64,000 nucleotides of DNA, from NCBI GenBank assembly GCA_020050795.1, contig JAGVKD010000005.1:22777-86776 (forward strand). The letters run 5' to 3'. Numbering within the stretch: position 1 is the first letter of the stretch; every line of letters begins with the position of its first letter. This document shows, one piece after another, positions 51,152 to 60,452 of this stretch. This DNA is from Candidatus Babeliales bacterium (lineage in GTDB: Bacteria > Babelota > Babeliae > Babelales > Vermiphilaceae). The position numbers were made by a program, and so were the translations under genes. The notes under the pieces were generated by a model. That model did not search any database. It was not told the DNA's origin and saw only the letters and a program-made list of their open reading frames with translations.

Positions 51152-51781
51152 TCAGTTTGCGGTTGCCGCACCCTGTTGTGCATGCTGTCTTAATTTTGAA
51201 ACGGTCGATTCGCTATTACCAGATTGTTTTTCTGATTCATGTGCGGTAGCAGTTTTTCGCTCCTGCAATAATTGCACAAAGCTGGTGAATTCTTTTTCCG
51301 CGTGACCGCTTTCACGATATTCTTTTGAATTCAGTTCGGAAAGTCGACTGAGTATTTTTTTTCGTTTTTCTAAAAGAATAGATTTGTCATGATAGTCGCA
51401 GTAGGTATCGTCTAACTCACTTTGTTCTTTGATGTAGGAAAGTTCAACATCAACTATCGCGAGTGATATCATCTCATCAGCTACTTTTGTTTCTATAAAA
51501 CCTTCAATCATTTCGCCATAAGAACCCGTGCTCATTTTCTGCCGGCCCTTTTCCCCAAGAGCTTTGGCAGCAAGAGATGCGAGCTTATATTTATCTTCCA
51601 GGTCGGATTTATTTTTTGGAAAGAAATAGGAGTTAGCAATATAAGTGCCGCCGGTTGTGATTGCCACACTGATCGCGGCTTTGATAGCATAATCTAAATA
51701 AGTTGGTACGCCGCTATCATCAGCAGATGTTGCGCTTGGAATCAAGAGCAGTGTGCACAGTAGAAATTTATTTTTTCCCAT
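51152..51781 (-). CDS. exported or membrane coiled-coil protein
   Basis: 209 residues. Signal peptide MGKNKFLLCTLLLIPSATSA|DDSG, a glycine-rich hydrophobic stretch ('YAIKAAISVAITTGGTYIANSYFF'), then charged helices and coiled coil ('DKSILLEKRKKILSRLSELNSKEYRESGHAEKEF') and a Gln/Ser-rich tail. GGGGGATAACC precedes the ATG. Flanked by terminators, so it is a single-gene unit. No family recognised. Confidence 0.68.
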   Translation of the reverse strand: MGKNKFLLCTLLLIPSATSADDSGVPTYLDYAIKAAISVAITTGGTYIANSYFFPKNKSDLEDKYKLASLAAKALGEKGRQKMSTGSYGEMIEGFIETKVADEMISLAIVDVELSYIKEQSELDDTYCDYHDKSILLEKRKKILSRLSELNSKEYRESGHAEKEFTSFVQLLQERKTATAHESEKQSGNSESTVSKLRQHAQQGAATAN

Positions 51782-51812
51782 GGTTATCCCCCAAATGGTT
51801 GTAGAATATTAA

Positions 51813-51844
51813 AGCAAAGAAGGGGCAATTGCCCCTTCTTTTTT
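51813..51844. terminator. intrinsic terminator, perfect palindrome
   Basis: AAGAAGGGGCAA / TTGCCCCTTCTT, 12 bp with no obvious loop beyond the centre, with T-run on plus and T-rich tail on minus; sits after the gene ending at 51868 (minus). Confidence 0.85.
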
Positions 51845-51867
51845 GTCGCTATAAATTTGGTAAAGCG

Positions 51868-52614
51868 TTACGCGTTAACCGCAGCTTCTCTTCTTGCTGC
51901 CAATTCTTCGTGTTGAGCTTTTAGCTGAGCAACGTTGCTTGCGCGCGCTGCTGCTTGTTCTCTTTGTTTTGCCAATTTTTGTTCTTTTTCCACAGCCCAT
52001 TTCGCTTTTCTTTCTTCAGAAACGATTGCATCAGGAGCGTAGGAAAGAATCCAACGACCAGCTGAGTTACCAGTGTCTGTGCCGAAGTATGCAGCAGCAA
52101 CGGCAGTTGCTACGACAACAAGATCAATAACAGCATGTTTTGTAGACAGTGTGCCATCATCATTGCGAACGTGCCCGAAAAGAGTTTGACGTGTACCACC
52201 AAGTGTGCAGTCTTTCCATAGAGCAGCGCGGGCGTCAGCGTTTGATTTTGCAAGGGCCACTTTTGTTGCTTGAGCAATTTCCGCGAGAGTTAATGCATCA
52301 GCGTTTGCTAGATCTGCATTAGTTATATTCTTATATGTCGCAAGCGCTTTTTCTTTAGTTTGCTGAATTTTAAGGTCTTCTGCTTTTTTGGCCTCATCGT
52401 CTTTGCGTTTGAGGAAGTCTTGAAGATTCTTTTTTTCTTCATTATGACCATTTATGACATCTACTAGATTGGCATTTTGTTCTGCTAGTGCTTTAGCTCT
52501 ACCAGGAGCTATTTTTGCAAGCTCTTCCAGTTCACTTTTAACATCCATTGAGAAAACAAACGATGGAGCAAGAAGAAGTGTCAATGCAAGTGTGGCTTTT
52601 AATGTGCGTGCCAT
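51868..52614 (-). CDS. exported coiled-coil protein with one membrane helix
   Basis: 249 residues from the ATG at 52614, which follows AAGGA and gives a clean signal peptide (MARTLKATLALTLLLAPSFVFS|MDVKSEL); 28 upstream codons rejected. Long coiled coil (about 25-120), then a short hydrophobic segment (about 170-190, 'HAVIDLVVVATAVAAAYFG') and a second coiled coil rich in Ala, Arg and Glu. Fits the plan of the neighbouring genes. No family recognised. Confidence 0.7.
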   Translation of the reverse strand: MARTLKATLALTLLLAPSFVFSMDVKSELEELAKIAPGRAKALAEQNANLVDVINGHNEEKKNLQDFLKRKDDEAKKAEDLKIQQTKEKALATYKNITNADLANADALTLAEIAQATKVALAKSNADARAALWKDCTLGGTRQTLFGHVRNDDGTLSTKHAVIDLVVVATAVAAAYFGTDTGNSAGRWILSYAPDAIVSEERKAKWAVEKEQKLAKQREQAAARASNVAQLKAQHEELAARREAAVNA

Positions 52615-52801
52615 GGTTGGTACGTCCTTATAAAAAAAGATATATAGAAACACGTTGTTACTGCCCGACAGTCTAATAAATTTAAAAATATGAATCAACT
52701 TTTATTCTTCACTGCCAGGATTATAAATAGAATTTTGTCCATCAAATTGCAAAGAAGAATCCTGCGCAACTTTATGCAAAAGCAGGATCAAGACGTTGTT
52801 T

Positions 52802-53251
52802 TTATTTTAATTTTTTTAGCAACAACTCTTCCTGTTTCTTCATCACTTCATAATCAGTGTCGAGAATGTGATCGTAACCAAGCAGATGGCAGATACCGTG
52901 CACGAGAAGAACGCGCATGCGTTGTTCGAATGTTTGATTCCAATTTGGCGCATCTTTTTTGACATACTCGAGCGCGATCAGAATGTCGCCTAAATTTTTA
53001 TCCTCTTCACTTTCTGGAACAATGCGTTCACCCGCTTTCAAATCAGGATGATAAGGGAATGAGAGAATATCTGTTGGTTTGTCTTTAGTGCGATAGTCGC
53101 GGTTATAGCGTTGAATAGTTTTGTTGGTTGTCAGCAAAATGCCCAGATCATAATCTGGATAACCAAGAAGTTCTAAAATTTTTTGTGCATCAGCTTTGAA
53201 CTGTTTGGTATCAACTTTAATAGTGCGTTGGCGATTGGTGATTGTAATCAT
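52802..53251 (-). CDS. ybeY: endoribonuclease YbeY (rRNA maturation factor)
   Basis: 149 residues. Zinc-dependent endoribonuclease involved in 16S rRNA 3' end maturation and ribosome quality control. The metal site 'HGICHLLGYDH' (Hx3Hx5H), and the family blocks 'NRDYRTKDKPTDILSFPY' and 'LGDILIALEYV' are all seen. No strong ribosome site before the ATG. Upstream neighbour (minus) is an exported ankyrin gene, and the gap carries a dispersed repeat. Confidence 0.95.
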   Translation of the reverse strand: MITITNRQRTIKVDTKQFKADAQKILELLGYPDYDLGILLTTNKTIQRYNRDYRTKDKPTDILSFPYHPDLKAGERIVPESEEDKNLGDILIALEYVKKDAPNWNQTFEQRMRVLLVHGICHLLGYDHILDTDYEVMKKQEELLLKKLK

Positions 53252-53328
53252 GATAGGTATCGCTTTGGTCGGAATTTCTTTAACAATGTTTCATTACAAC
53301 TTTAAAGCGTATGGATCCATGTGTCTAT

Positions 53329-53373
53329 CCTTCGATACATTTTTGCAGACGCAAAAACACTCAGGACGAACGG
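53329..53373. repeat. dispersed repeat with same ends as 42295
   Basis: CCTTCGATAC … CAGGACGAACGG, the same terminal sequences as 42295-42349, but with a different inner hairpin (TTTTTGC-aga-c-GCAAAAA, 53340-53357). Lies between ybeY and an ankyrin gene. Confidence 0.75.
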
Positions 53374-53403
53374 ACAAAATATTTTTACAAAAAAGAAGTC
53401 TTT

Positions 53404-54027
53404 TTATGGAGATTGTGTCAACAGATCAATGCATGCCTGATAGGTTTTATATTTGTTTGAAAATGTACGAGATCGTTTTTGGTGTTTTTGCGCAAGAGAT
53501 AGAGCTGACTCGCTATTGTAGCAATGCAGCATTCTTTTATTTGCACCACATTCAAGCAGAGCCTGAACAAATGGGCGATCTCCATAGCTCGCGGCATGAT
53601 GCAAGAAGCTTCCGCCCGAATGGACTGTCGTATCCAGTAGTCTTCGGTTAGCAAGCTCTCTCAGCTTAGGAATAATGTGTGAGATTGGCGTGAATCCCTT
53701 TGCACGGGTGAGAGCATAGCTGACATACTGCACAAGAAGAAAAGCGACAAGTTGCTGTTCGAGAGATGGCGAGTGCTTTAAAATGTCATCGCATTCAAAT
53801 GCTTCAAGCGGCTTAGGATTTGCTTCATCGGTATCGTCTAGCATCCGTGCGGCGAGTCTTTCGCGGATTGGTGGATGGGGTACTTCTGACAGATCCATGA
53901 GTTTGTTTGGGCGCCACGTTGCCAAGAATTTAACATCTTCAGATTGCAGTGTGCTATTGCTTTTCATTCCATAGAGAGGTGCGCATAGTTGCGTGATGAT
54001 AAGCGTGTATGCTATCAATTTCTTCAT
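53404..54027 (-). CDS. exported ankyrin-repeat protein 4
   Basis: 207 residues. Signal peptide MKKLIAYTLIITQLCAPLYG|MKSN. After an N-terminal helical part (~25-130), at least one ankyrin unit 'GGSFLHHAASYGDRPFVQALLECGANKRMLHCYNSESALSLAQKH' is clear and half of another. AAGGGAGC precedes the ATG. Similar to the next gene in the ankyrin core ('FLHLAAAKGDAPFVKTLIVELGAN'). Confidence 0.82.
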   Translation of the reverse strand: MKKLIAYTLIITQLCAPLYGMKSNSTLQSEDVKFLATWRPNKLMDLSEVPHPPIRERLAARMLDDTDEANPKPLEAFECDDILKHSPSLEQQLVAFLLVQYVSYALTRAKGFTPISHIIPKLRELANRRLLDTTVHSGGSFLHHAASYGDRPFVQALLECGANKRMLHCYNSESALSLAQKHQKRSRTFSNKYKTYQACIDLLTQSP

Positions 54028-54127
54028 GAGCGCTCCCTTTTAATGAACGCAGTTCCTTTTTATTTTTATTAGCAGTTCCGCATGCAATAGGCAAGAAAGA
54101 CAATGGTAGATGTGTCGTTTGGGTCTC

Positions 54128-54598
54128 TTATTGGATAGTACATTTTTTTCGTTGTTCATCAGGTACTGTTTCAGCAATGAGTTTTTCTGGATCAGCAAGA
54201 TAGAGAACGCAATCATCAAATGCCTCATAATCGCTTTCATCCGCGCTGCAAAAACTTGCTTGCGCAACTGCAAGGGCCGTTTGCCCTTGGCCATCGGCTA
54301 GACTGCAATTTGCTCCTAGTTCTACAATCAATGTTTTGACAAACGGCGCGTCTCCTTTGGCAGCTGCAAGATGCAAAAAGGAGCGGCCCAGAGAATCGGT
54401 CCAATTAACTTGCTGTTGATATGTATAGGGTTCAAGCAATGGCACAATTCTTTCGCTCGAAACTCTGCCCTGCTCGTAGATAGTGAGCAATGATTGAATC
54501 GCCTCGTGATCGACAGAGTGCTTTTTATTCATACCGCTTGCTGGAACAAACAAATAAAAAAGAAGAGCATACGCATAGAAATGTATGCGTGCGTTCAT
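54128..54598 (-). CDS. exported ankyrin-repeat protein 5
   Basis: 156 residues from the ATG at 54598 (GAGGGGGGATAT upstream; 11 earlier codons rejected). Signal peptide MNARIHFYAYALLFYLFVPASG|MNKK. Helical N-part, then an ankyrin unit 'LGRSFLHLAAAKGDAPFVKTLIVELGANCSLADGQGQTALAVA'. Ends with a cysteine-containing tail. Pair with 53404, probably by duplication, 100 bases apart. Confidence 0.8.
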   Translation of the reverse strand: MNARIHFYAYALLFYLFVPASGMNKKHSVDHEAIQSLLTIYEQGRVSSERIVPLLEPYTYQQQVNWTDSLGRSFLHLAAAKGDAPFVKTLIVELGANCSLADGQGQTALAVAQASFCSADESDYEAFDDCVLYLADPEKLIAETVPDEQRKKCTIQ

Positions 54599-54681
54599 AT
54601 ATCCCCCCTCAGGAATAAATCCAATCAGCACTGTTTTATTCTAATTGAAAATAAGCATGGAGGGCAATAATTTAGAAAGGC

Positions 54682-57150
54682 CTACTCTTTTTTGCCAGCG
54701 CCAACTGAACCGTTCCAGACACCCGCTTGTTCGACAAGCTTGTTTTCACTCAATGGTGTTGCGCTATATTCAATGCTTTCCGCATGAGTTACGCCCCGAA
54801 TGAGTTGCTCATGTGGCTTGGTTGCTTTCGCATCGTAGCCATGCAGAGTCAGTTGAGCGATTGGTACTTTGAGCGAGAGTTGCTGCTCAGATTTGAGTTT
54901 GCGTACCGCGCTCACTATTTCAATAATGTTGTTCACCAACTGAGCGCTTGATTCAAAGTTGTATGGTTTCTGCACCGTGGCAAATTGCGTTTGATGAATC
55001 GAACGAGTTTTTTCTGTGCTGATATACAAACTTTGGAACAATGTTTCAGTCAGATGAGGGAGGTATGGCGCGAACCATTGGAGAATGCGCAATCCTGCCT
55101 GATAGAGTGTCCAGCGTGTTGCATGAACTGTTTCGGCATCATATTGTTCCGGATTGAACAGCTGATTTTTGATCAACTCTAAATAGTTGTCACAAAAATC
55201 TTGCCAGAAAAATTGTTCAGCAGTGGTGAGTGCTAATCCAAATTCATTCTGTGCAAAATATTTTTCATAGGTTGCGAATGTTTCAGATGCGCGATGGAGC
55301 AACCATTTGTTCAGATCACCCAATTCACGCGGTGCTGTTTGTGGATTTTCTAGCGAGGTGATGTGTGAAGAAACAAATCGGAATGCGTTCCACAATTTTG
55401 TGCTGAGTTTGCCGCCAATCTTCAGCTGATTTTCAGAGAATGCAATATCATAGCCAAGGCTTCCCGATGCGGTCCAATAACGAACTACGTCTGCAGGATA
55501 TTCCTTGAGCAGATTTTCTGGCGTGAGCGATGCGTTCTCTTTCGATTTCGATAATTTTTCTTTGCCTGCAAGCACGTGTCCTGAAATGACAATATCATTC
55601 CACGGCTTAATGCCATGATGCATCCAGGTTTTAACAATTGTGTAAAATGCCCAGGTGCGAATAATGTCATGCGCTTGAGGACGCATGCTCATCGGAACAA
55701 AATCAATTGATTTTTGTTCGAATGGATTATCTATTTTTTGATTGAACAGTTCGCGGCACAAATATGGCGTGATTGAAGACGTGTTCCACGTATCCATCAC
55801 ATCAGTGTCTGGTACGATATTCGAACCGTTGCACTTCGTGCATTTGCCATAAGGGTACGCTGTTTCTTGCGGATCGATTGGCGCATCTGCTGGTTTTGCC
55901 AATAAAATTTCGTTGCAATCAACGCAATGCCATGCGGGAAATGGAATACCAAAAAATCGCTGGCGAGAAATGCACCAATCCCAATTGAGATTTTCCACCC
56001 AATTGGTGTAGCGCGCTTTCATGAATGGCGGATACCAATGAATTTTATCTGCAATCTGGATGAGCTCTTTTTTGTGGGCAAGAATGGCGATGAACCATTG
56101 TTTCTGCACCACATATTCGATTTCTTTTTTGCATCGTTCGTGAACACTGACATTGTGTACGATTTCACGCTGGCGCAAAAGTAAGTTTTTTTCTTTGAGC
56201 AGTTCAATAATTATTTTGCGCGCTTCGTGAGCTTTTTTGCCAGCCATTGGGCCAGTGTGAGCCATCCACACGCCACCCAAATCAATCGATGGTTTATAAG
56301 GAAGATTATATTTTTTGAACCATTCAATATCAGTTTTATCGCCAAAGGTGCAGCACATTACCAAGCCAGTACCTTTATCGATCTGAACTTGTTCGTCTGC
56401 AATGATAGGAACGGTGAAATTGAAAATAGGTACCGTTGCCTGTTGCCCTTTCAAATGCTGATAACGTTCATCGGCTGGGTTATAAAAAAGCGCAACGCAT
56501 GATGCAAGCAGTTCCGGGCGCGTGGTGCCGATAATCAAATCGTTGCCCTGCTGATCTTGGAAAACGATGTCATTGAAAAATGAGGGAACTTCTTTGTCAT
56601 CAAGTTCAGCTTGCGCAACTGAGGTGCGGCATACGGTGCAATAGAGTGCCGGTTCATCTTTGCGATAGATGAAGCCTTTATTATAGAGATCAATGAAAGA
56701 TTGCTGCGAAAGGCGGCGAGAACTTTCTGAAATGGTGGAATACCAATATTGCCAATCAACTGACAAGCCAATCTGCTGCCACAATGTTTTGAATTCTTGT
56801 TCAACGGTGTGTGTTGCATTGAGGCAGAGCTGAATAAATTCTGAGCGGGGCAATTCGTGCGCGCGGACGTTTTGCGTTTTTTCAACAAATTTTTCGGTTG
56901 GCAATCCGTTATCATCAAATCCAAATGGATAGAAAACAGAATAGCCACTCATCCGCTTATAGCGGGCAATAATATCGGTTTGGGTGTAGGAAAAAATGTG
57001 GCCGATATGCAGTGCGCCAGATACGGTTGGTGGCGGCGTGTCGATGCTATAGCTCGTGCCCGGATTGTTTTTGGGGCTATAGGTCTGATTGGTTTGCCAT
57101 AATTGGCGGGCGGCTTGTTCAGCCTCTTCGTGATTGTATTTCGGTTCCAT
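54682..57150 (-). CDS. valS: valyl-tRNA synthetase
   Basis: 822 residues from the ATG at 57150; an in-frame TTG 27 bases upstream has no ribosome site. Class I synthetase charging tRNA-Val, with editing of Thr. 'TPPPTVSGALHIGHIFSYTQTDIIARY' holds the HIGH motif, 'GTTRPELLASCVALFYNP' and following is the CP1 editing domain, 'VMDTWNTSSITP' and 'GHVLAGKEKLSKSKEN' the KMSKS loop (KLSKS). The C-terminal coiled-coil arm of most bacterial ValRS is absent or reduced; the 'PPPTVSGALHIGH' start and length resemble the archaeal/Rickettsia type, so lateral origin is possible. Confidence 0.95.
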   Translation of the reverse strand: MEPKYNHEEAEQAARQLWQTNQTYSPKNNPGTSYSIDTPPPTVSGALHIGHIFSYTQTDIIARYKRMSGYSVFYPFGFDDNGLPTEKFVEKTQNVRAHELPRSEFIQLCLNATHTVEQEFKTLWQQIGLSVDWQYWYSTISESSRRLSQQSFIDLYNKGFIYRKDEPALYCTVCRTSVAQAELDDKEVPSFFNDIVFQDQQGNDLIIGTTRPELLASCVALFYNPADERYQHLKGQQATVPIFNFTVPIIADEQVQIDKGTGLVMCCTFGDKTDIEWFKKYNLPYKPSIDLGGVWMAHTGPMAGKKAHEARKIIIELLKEKNLLLRQREIVHNVSVHERCKKEIEYVVQKQWFIAILAHKKELIQIADKIHWYPPFMKARYTNWVENLNWDWCISRQRFFGIPFPAWHCVDCNEILLAKPADAPIDPQETAYPYGKCTKCNGSNIVPDTDVMDTWNTSSITPYLCRELFNQKIDNPFEQKSIDFVPMSMRPQAHDIIRTWAFYTIVKTWMHHGIKPWNDIVISGHVLAGKEKLSKSKENASLTPENLLKEYPADVVRYWTASGSLGYDIAFSENQLKIGGKLSTKLWNAFRFVSSHITSLENPQTAPRELGDLNKWLLHRASETFATYEKYFAQNEFGLALTTAEQFFWQDFCDNYLELIKNQLFNPEQYDAETVHATRWTLYQAGLRILQWFAPYLPHLTETLFQSLYISTEKTRSIHQTQFATVQKPYNFESSAQLVNNIIEIVSAVRKLKSEQQLSLKVPIAQLTLHGYDAKATKPHEQLIRGVTHAESIEYSATPLSENKLVEQAGVWNGSVGAGKKE

Positions 57151-57246
57151 GATATTCTTCGCGCTCAAATAGTTCAATTGGCTTGTTGATAGCTATTTTC
57201 CCAGTGTACTACGTTTAGCGTAGACCGCAAAATTGGTTAGTTAAAA

Positions 57247-57280
57247 GGAGCACCACTTATGAAAGCGGTGCTCTTTTTTA
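57247..57280. terminator. hairpin after the exported-family gene at 57310
   Basis: GAGCACC-a-CTT / AAG-c-GGTGCTC, one mismatch, with TTTTTTA on plus and CCTTTT on minus. Confidence 0.7.
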
Positions 57281-57309
57281 TTCAATAGGGGATTGTTCAG
57301 GAACGATCT

Positions 57310-58170
57310 TCAGTTAAGAAAGGCATCATCATTTATTTCCAAAGCGAATGCGATACCGCCTTCGGTAGCACGGATATTAGGGAGGAACATCTGTTCGTGT
57401 AATTCTGCCATTCGGCGCCTAAGCTCTTTGGTTCTAGCCTTGGCCTCTTGATGTGCATCGTAAGGTTTTGTGCCTTCTAGTGCACAAAGCAGACCGGATT
57501 GCAGGTCAAACAGCGGTTCGCACTGTTTTTTTATTAAAGGGAATGCGAGCAGCACAATTGCATTTTCTGTGTCTGGATTTTCTTCAACGCCACATTCAGC
57601 ATTAATTTCATGAACTCTTCTGGCAATGCCTGTGATGCTTGCTGCCAATTCGGGGGCAAAAAGGCTGAGGACTGCTGGGTGCAAGAATGAGTTTATTTTC
57701 TGACCATCAGGATTTTGTGCAACTCTCACGCCATGGCGGGCCAATAATTCTCTGACAGGAGAGGTTTCTGGAAGGCGGCAATCCCCTTTTGCCAGACCTT
57801 GCCATGCTTTAGAAACATTATGGGCTACAGGGTTACTAAGTCCTCTTGCATGAACTTTGCACATCATTTTGTGTGCTTTAAGTACTTGCCATGCAGTTGA
57901 TTGATCTTTTTCTGCCAGATTTTGAAATCCTTTTCTAAATTCCAAAAGGGGTTCTTCATCGCTTTCTTCTTGAGGAAAAAAATCTTCTTCTTCCATTTCC
58001 ATCATAGTTGGTTGTGCTTCATCATCATCACCAAAAAGATTGCCAATAGATCCAGCATCAGAAGAAGAACTGCCCAGAAGTGGATTCTTTATGCCCCAGT
58101 CTTCATGCATGCACAAGAGCGATGCATTGCTGGCCAGCAATGTGATCATAAGTAATTTTGAAAATTTCAT
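57310..58170 (-). CDS. exported-family protein (copy 1 of 5)
   Basis: 286 residues. Signal peptide MKFSKLLMITLLASNASLLC|MHEDWG, an acidic segment (~35-75, 'SSDAGSIGNLFGDDDE'), then the family core: 'KDQSTAWQVLKAHKMMCKVH', 'VRELLARHGVRVAQ', 'FLHPAVLSLFAPELAASI', and a C-terminal helical region with 'LLCALEGTKPYDAHQEAK'. The five genes on this strand (57310-61232) share the leader nearly exactly, with an AAAGGAT ribosome site. No family recognised outside this cluster. Confidence 0.78.
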   Translation of the reverse strand: MKFSKLLMITLLASNASLLCMHEDWGIKNPLLGSSSSDAGSIGNLFGDDDEAQPTMMEMEEEDFFPQEESDEEPLLEFRKGFQNLAEKDQSTAWQVLKAHKMMCKVHARGLSNPVAHNVSKAWQGLAKGDCRLPETSPVRELLARHGVRVAQNPDGQKINSFLHPAVLSLFAPELAASITGIARRVHEINAECGVEENPDTENAIVLLAFPLIKKQCEPLFDLQSGLLCALEGTKPYDAHQEAKARTKELRRRMAELHEQMFLPNIRATEGGIAFALEINDDAFLN

Positions 58171-58283
58171 ACGGATCCTTTTATGTAATAATGCTTGTTG
58201 TATTTAATTAACAGCAGACGAGTATATCTGAACTATTAGTATTATTCAAAGCAGAAACATGCTTGCAGGTATTGTTGAAAGTA

Positions 58284-58328
58284 AAAGAGAGCACTACTTT
58301 TTAGATAGTGCTCTCTTTTGTTTTTTTA
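58284..58328. terminator. intrinsic terminator
   Basis: 14-bp stem AAAAGAGAGCACTA / TAGTGCTCTCTTTT with a T-run on plus and T-rich tail on minus, between copy 1's promoter region and copy 2's stop. Confidence 0.85.
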
Positions 58329-58369
58329 GGGGCATTGCTCAGAAGCAATATCCTCTTGCTAGTATCTTG

Positions 58370-59239
58370 TTATTGTTGAGTGCATCCGCCAGCACTGTGG
58401 ATCGCGCATTCATCGTTGTCACATTTATGACTGTCAGATTTCTTTTTCTTTTTTTCTTTGATTACAGGTTTTGTGGCTGCAAATTCTTCATAAGCAGCAG
58501 TTCCCTTCAGAGATACCCAAAGTGTGTCTTGCAATGGAGCTATTGCTTTACAATGCGCTTTAATCTCTGGAAGGATGAGATGTACAACTCCCAATTCTTC
58601 TTGCGGATTTGCTTTTTGCTTTTTGCCTTGTTGAGAAACGGCTCTTAGGGCAGCGATTTTTTGATTACAATCTGGGCCCAACAGACTGAGGACAGAGGGA
58701 TGGAAGAATGAATCTATATCGCCATCAGCTTTTTGTGCGAGTGTTACTCCATAACGTGCTAAAAGTTTTACTACGGGAGATTCTGATAGTTTTCCATCAA
58801 GAGTTGCAACAGTTCTCCATACACGAGAAACGTTCTTTGCGTCGACTAAAGCAATTGGGGCTACTTTATGTTGTTTGCAGATATTGCGATGGGCCATTAG
58901 CAACGAGAGCCCTTTTGTTTGGTCTGATGAACCCAATTGAGCGAATTCAACTTGAAAGCGATTGAGCACTTTTCTTTGTTCATCAAGTTCTGGTTCGTTA
59001 GAAGCAACGGGGCAAGCGGCTGGAGAAGCAACTGTCTCCGGAGATGCAACAGGTTCCCCTGTTTCCTGGACTGCGGGCGCTTGTTCTGATGACTGAGGAC
59101 TAGTATCTTCCGGAACGTCACCTCTGAAGATAAAAACATCCTTACCGGGATTTGCAGGATCAGGTACAAATTGTTGCATGCAAAACAATGAAGCGTTGCT
59201 GGTCAATAGCGTGATCATGCATAACTTTGAAAATTTCAT
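58370..59239 (-). CDS. exported-family protein (copy 2 of 5)
   Basis: 289 residues. Leader MKFSKLCMITLLTSNASLFC|MQQF. A Pro/Glu/Ala-rich acidic spacer (~35-85), then the core 'SSDQTKGLSLLMAHRNICKQH', 'VVKLLARYGVTLAQK', 'IDSFFHPSVLSLLGPDCNQKI', 'LQDTLWVSLKGTAAYEEF'. The tail is different from the other copies: a Lys run 'KEKKKKKSDSHKCDNDECAIHSAGGCTQQ'-type end with several cysteines, possibly metal-binding. AAGGATTTCGG precedes the ATG. Confidence 0.78.
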   Translation of the reverse strand: MKFSKLCMITLLTSNASLFCMQQFVPDPANPGKDVFIFRGDVPEDTSPQSSEQAPAVQETGEPVASPETVASPAACPVASNEPELDEQRKVLNRFQVEFAQLGSSDQTKGLSLLMAHRNICKQHKVAPIALVDAKNVSRVWRTVATLDGKLSESPVVKLLARYGVTLAQKADGDIDSFFHPSVLSLLGPDCNQKIAALRAVSQQGKKQKANPQEELGVVHLILPEIKAHCKAIAPLQDTLWVSLKGTAAYEEFAATKPVIKEKKKKKSDSHKCDNDECAIHSAGGCTQQ

Positions 59240-59319
59240 CCGAAATCCTTTTTGATAAAAATATGAATTAAACAGCGAGAAAGTATACTCGATTTTTTAG
59301 GAAAGTTTACATTTTGATT

Positions 59320-59682
59320 TTATTCATGGAGATCGCTCTCAAGGATGACTGATCGATTTCTGCCATCCAAATAGGTTCCCGCATGAAATTCTCGGTGAGA
59401 TGCACCGCGAGGATGAGGGTGTTTAGTTTCGAGGGCTTCTAAAGTATGTGCGAGGGATTCTAAAGCATTTGTTTTCATGTCAGCAAGCTTTTTCACCGAT
59501 GAAGGATCTGGATTTTCCCCCAAATCATTATCGTCAAAAAGATCGCCAATATATTCAGCATCAGAATCGCTATCCTCTTTGAATAGCTCTGTGAATCGCA
59601 TGTACCATTCGTCTTCATCCATGCACAACAGAGATGCATTGCTGATCAGTAGCGTGATTATAAGTAACTTTGGAAATTTCAT
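59320..59682 (-). CDS. exported-family protein (copy 3 of 5, short)
   Basis: 120 residues. Same leader (MKFPKLLIITLLISNASLLC|MDEDEW) and the acidic 'SDAEYIGDLFDDND' segment seen in copy 1, but the family core ('HPSVLSLFGP' and so on) is missing; it ends in a 'HPHPRGASHREFHAG' region. Either a truncated copy that picked up a new end or a decaying gene. AAAAGGATTTAA precedes the ATG, so it is probably still translated. Confidence 0.68.
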   Translation of the reverse strand: MKFPKLLIITLLISNASLLCMDEDEWYMRFTELFKEDSDSDAEYIGDLFDDNDLGENPDPSSVKKLADMKTNALESLAHTLEALETKHPHPRGASHREFHAGTYLDGRNRSVILESDLHE

Positions 59683-59696
59683 TTAAATCCTTTTTA

Positions 59697-60374
59697 CTAT
59701 TTCTGAATTGTATCTTCGGAACAGAAGCTTGTGTCTTCTTTAGTTGTTTCGCTGATTTGAGATTCAGTTTGTTGCCGCGCCGCCATTTTTGCAGCCCTGA
59801 TTTCTTGTGCCACTGGCGTGTCTTTAATGGCGCGCAAAAGCTCTGTTTGTTCTGGAAGCATTGCTGCGCACCGTTGCTTGAGTAGCGGCAGTGTCAGCAG
59901 GAACATTGCTTGCTGTGCATGTACATTATATTCAGATTCCTGCGTTGCTGGTCTCTCCAGGAGACTTCCTACCTGCCGTGCATACTTGTGGCCAAAAAGC
60001 ATGGTTAAAATAGGATGCTCAAAGTTTTTTTCTTCTTCGCTCTTATAGACGATGTTCACGCCATAAGCACGCAAAAGATCTGTTGCTGGATTTTTCCACT
60101 TAAGATCAAACTGCGCAAGTTTTTCCCAAGCGAGTTGTGATGCAGTCGGATCGATATTCGCTATTGGTATTGTATGGAGTTTGCTGGCTTTGCGATGAGC
60201 TTTGAGGGTTAGTAGTCCTTTTCTTTGATCCTCTTTTTCCAGCGCGAGAAACAATCGCCTGAACCGCGCAAGGCGTCCCTCTTGTCTATCCTCTGCATCT
60301 TTTTCTGATTCCATGCACAGCAGTGATGCATTGCAAACTAACAAACCGATCATGAATAATTTTGAAAACTTCAT
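59697..60374 (-). CDS. exported-family protein (copy 4 of 5)
   Basis: 225 residues. Leader MKFSKLFMIGLLVCNASLLC|MESEKD with no acidic spacer of note; core begins at once: 'FRRLFLALEKEDQRKGLLTLKAHRKASKLH', 'DLLRAYGVNIVYK', 'NFEHPILTMLFGHKYARQV', 'PEQTELLRAIKDTPVAQEIRAAK'. Ser/Thr/Glu-rich end. AAAGGATTCGA precedes the ATG. It is the shortest full-core copy, so it shows which parts are essential to the family. Confidence 0.78.
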   Translation of the reverse strand: MKFSKLFMIGLLVCNASLLCMESEKDAEDRQEGRLARFRRLFLALEKEDQRKGLLTLKAHRKASKLHTIPIANIDPTASQLAWEKLAQFDLKWKNPATDLLRAYGVNIVYKSEEEKNFEHPILTMLFGHKYARQVGSLLERPATQESEYNVHAQQAMFLLTLPLLKQRCAAMLPEQTELLRAIKDTPVAQEIRAAKMAARQQTESQISETTKEDTSFCSEDTIQK

Positions 60375-60412
60375 TCGAATCCTTTGATATTAATTAATTG
60401 TTGCGGGGTTAA

Positions 60413-60444
60413 CCCGTCATTTGCCGCCAAGCAAATGCCGGGGG
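60413..60444. repeat. CCCGTCATTT-type palindrome between copies 4 and 5
   Basis: CCCG-t-CATTTGC / GCAAATG-c-CGGG with one mismatch. Same family as 47541 and 63869. Confidence 0.7.
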
Positions 60445-60452
60445 ATAAAAAA

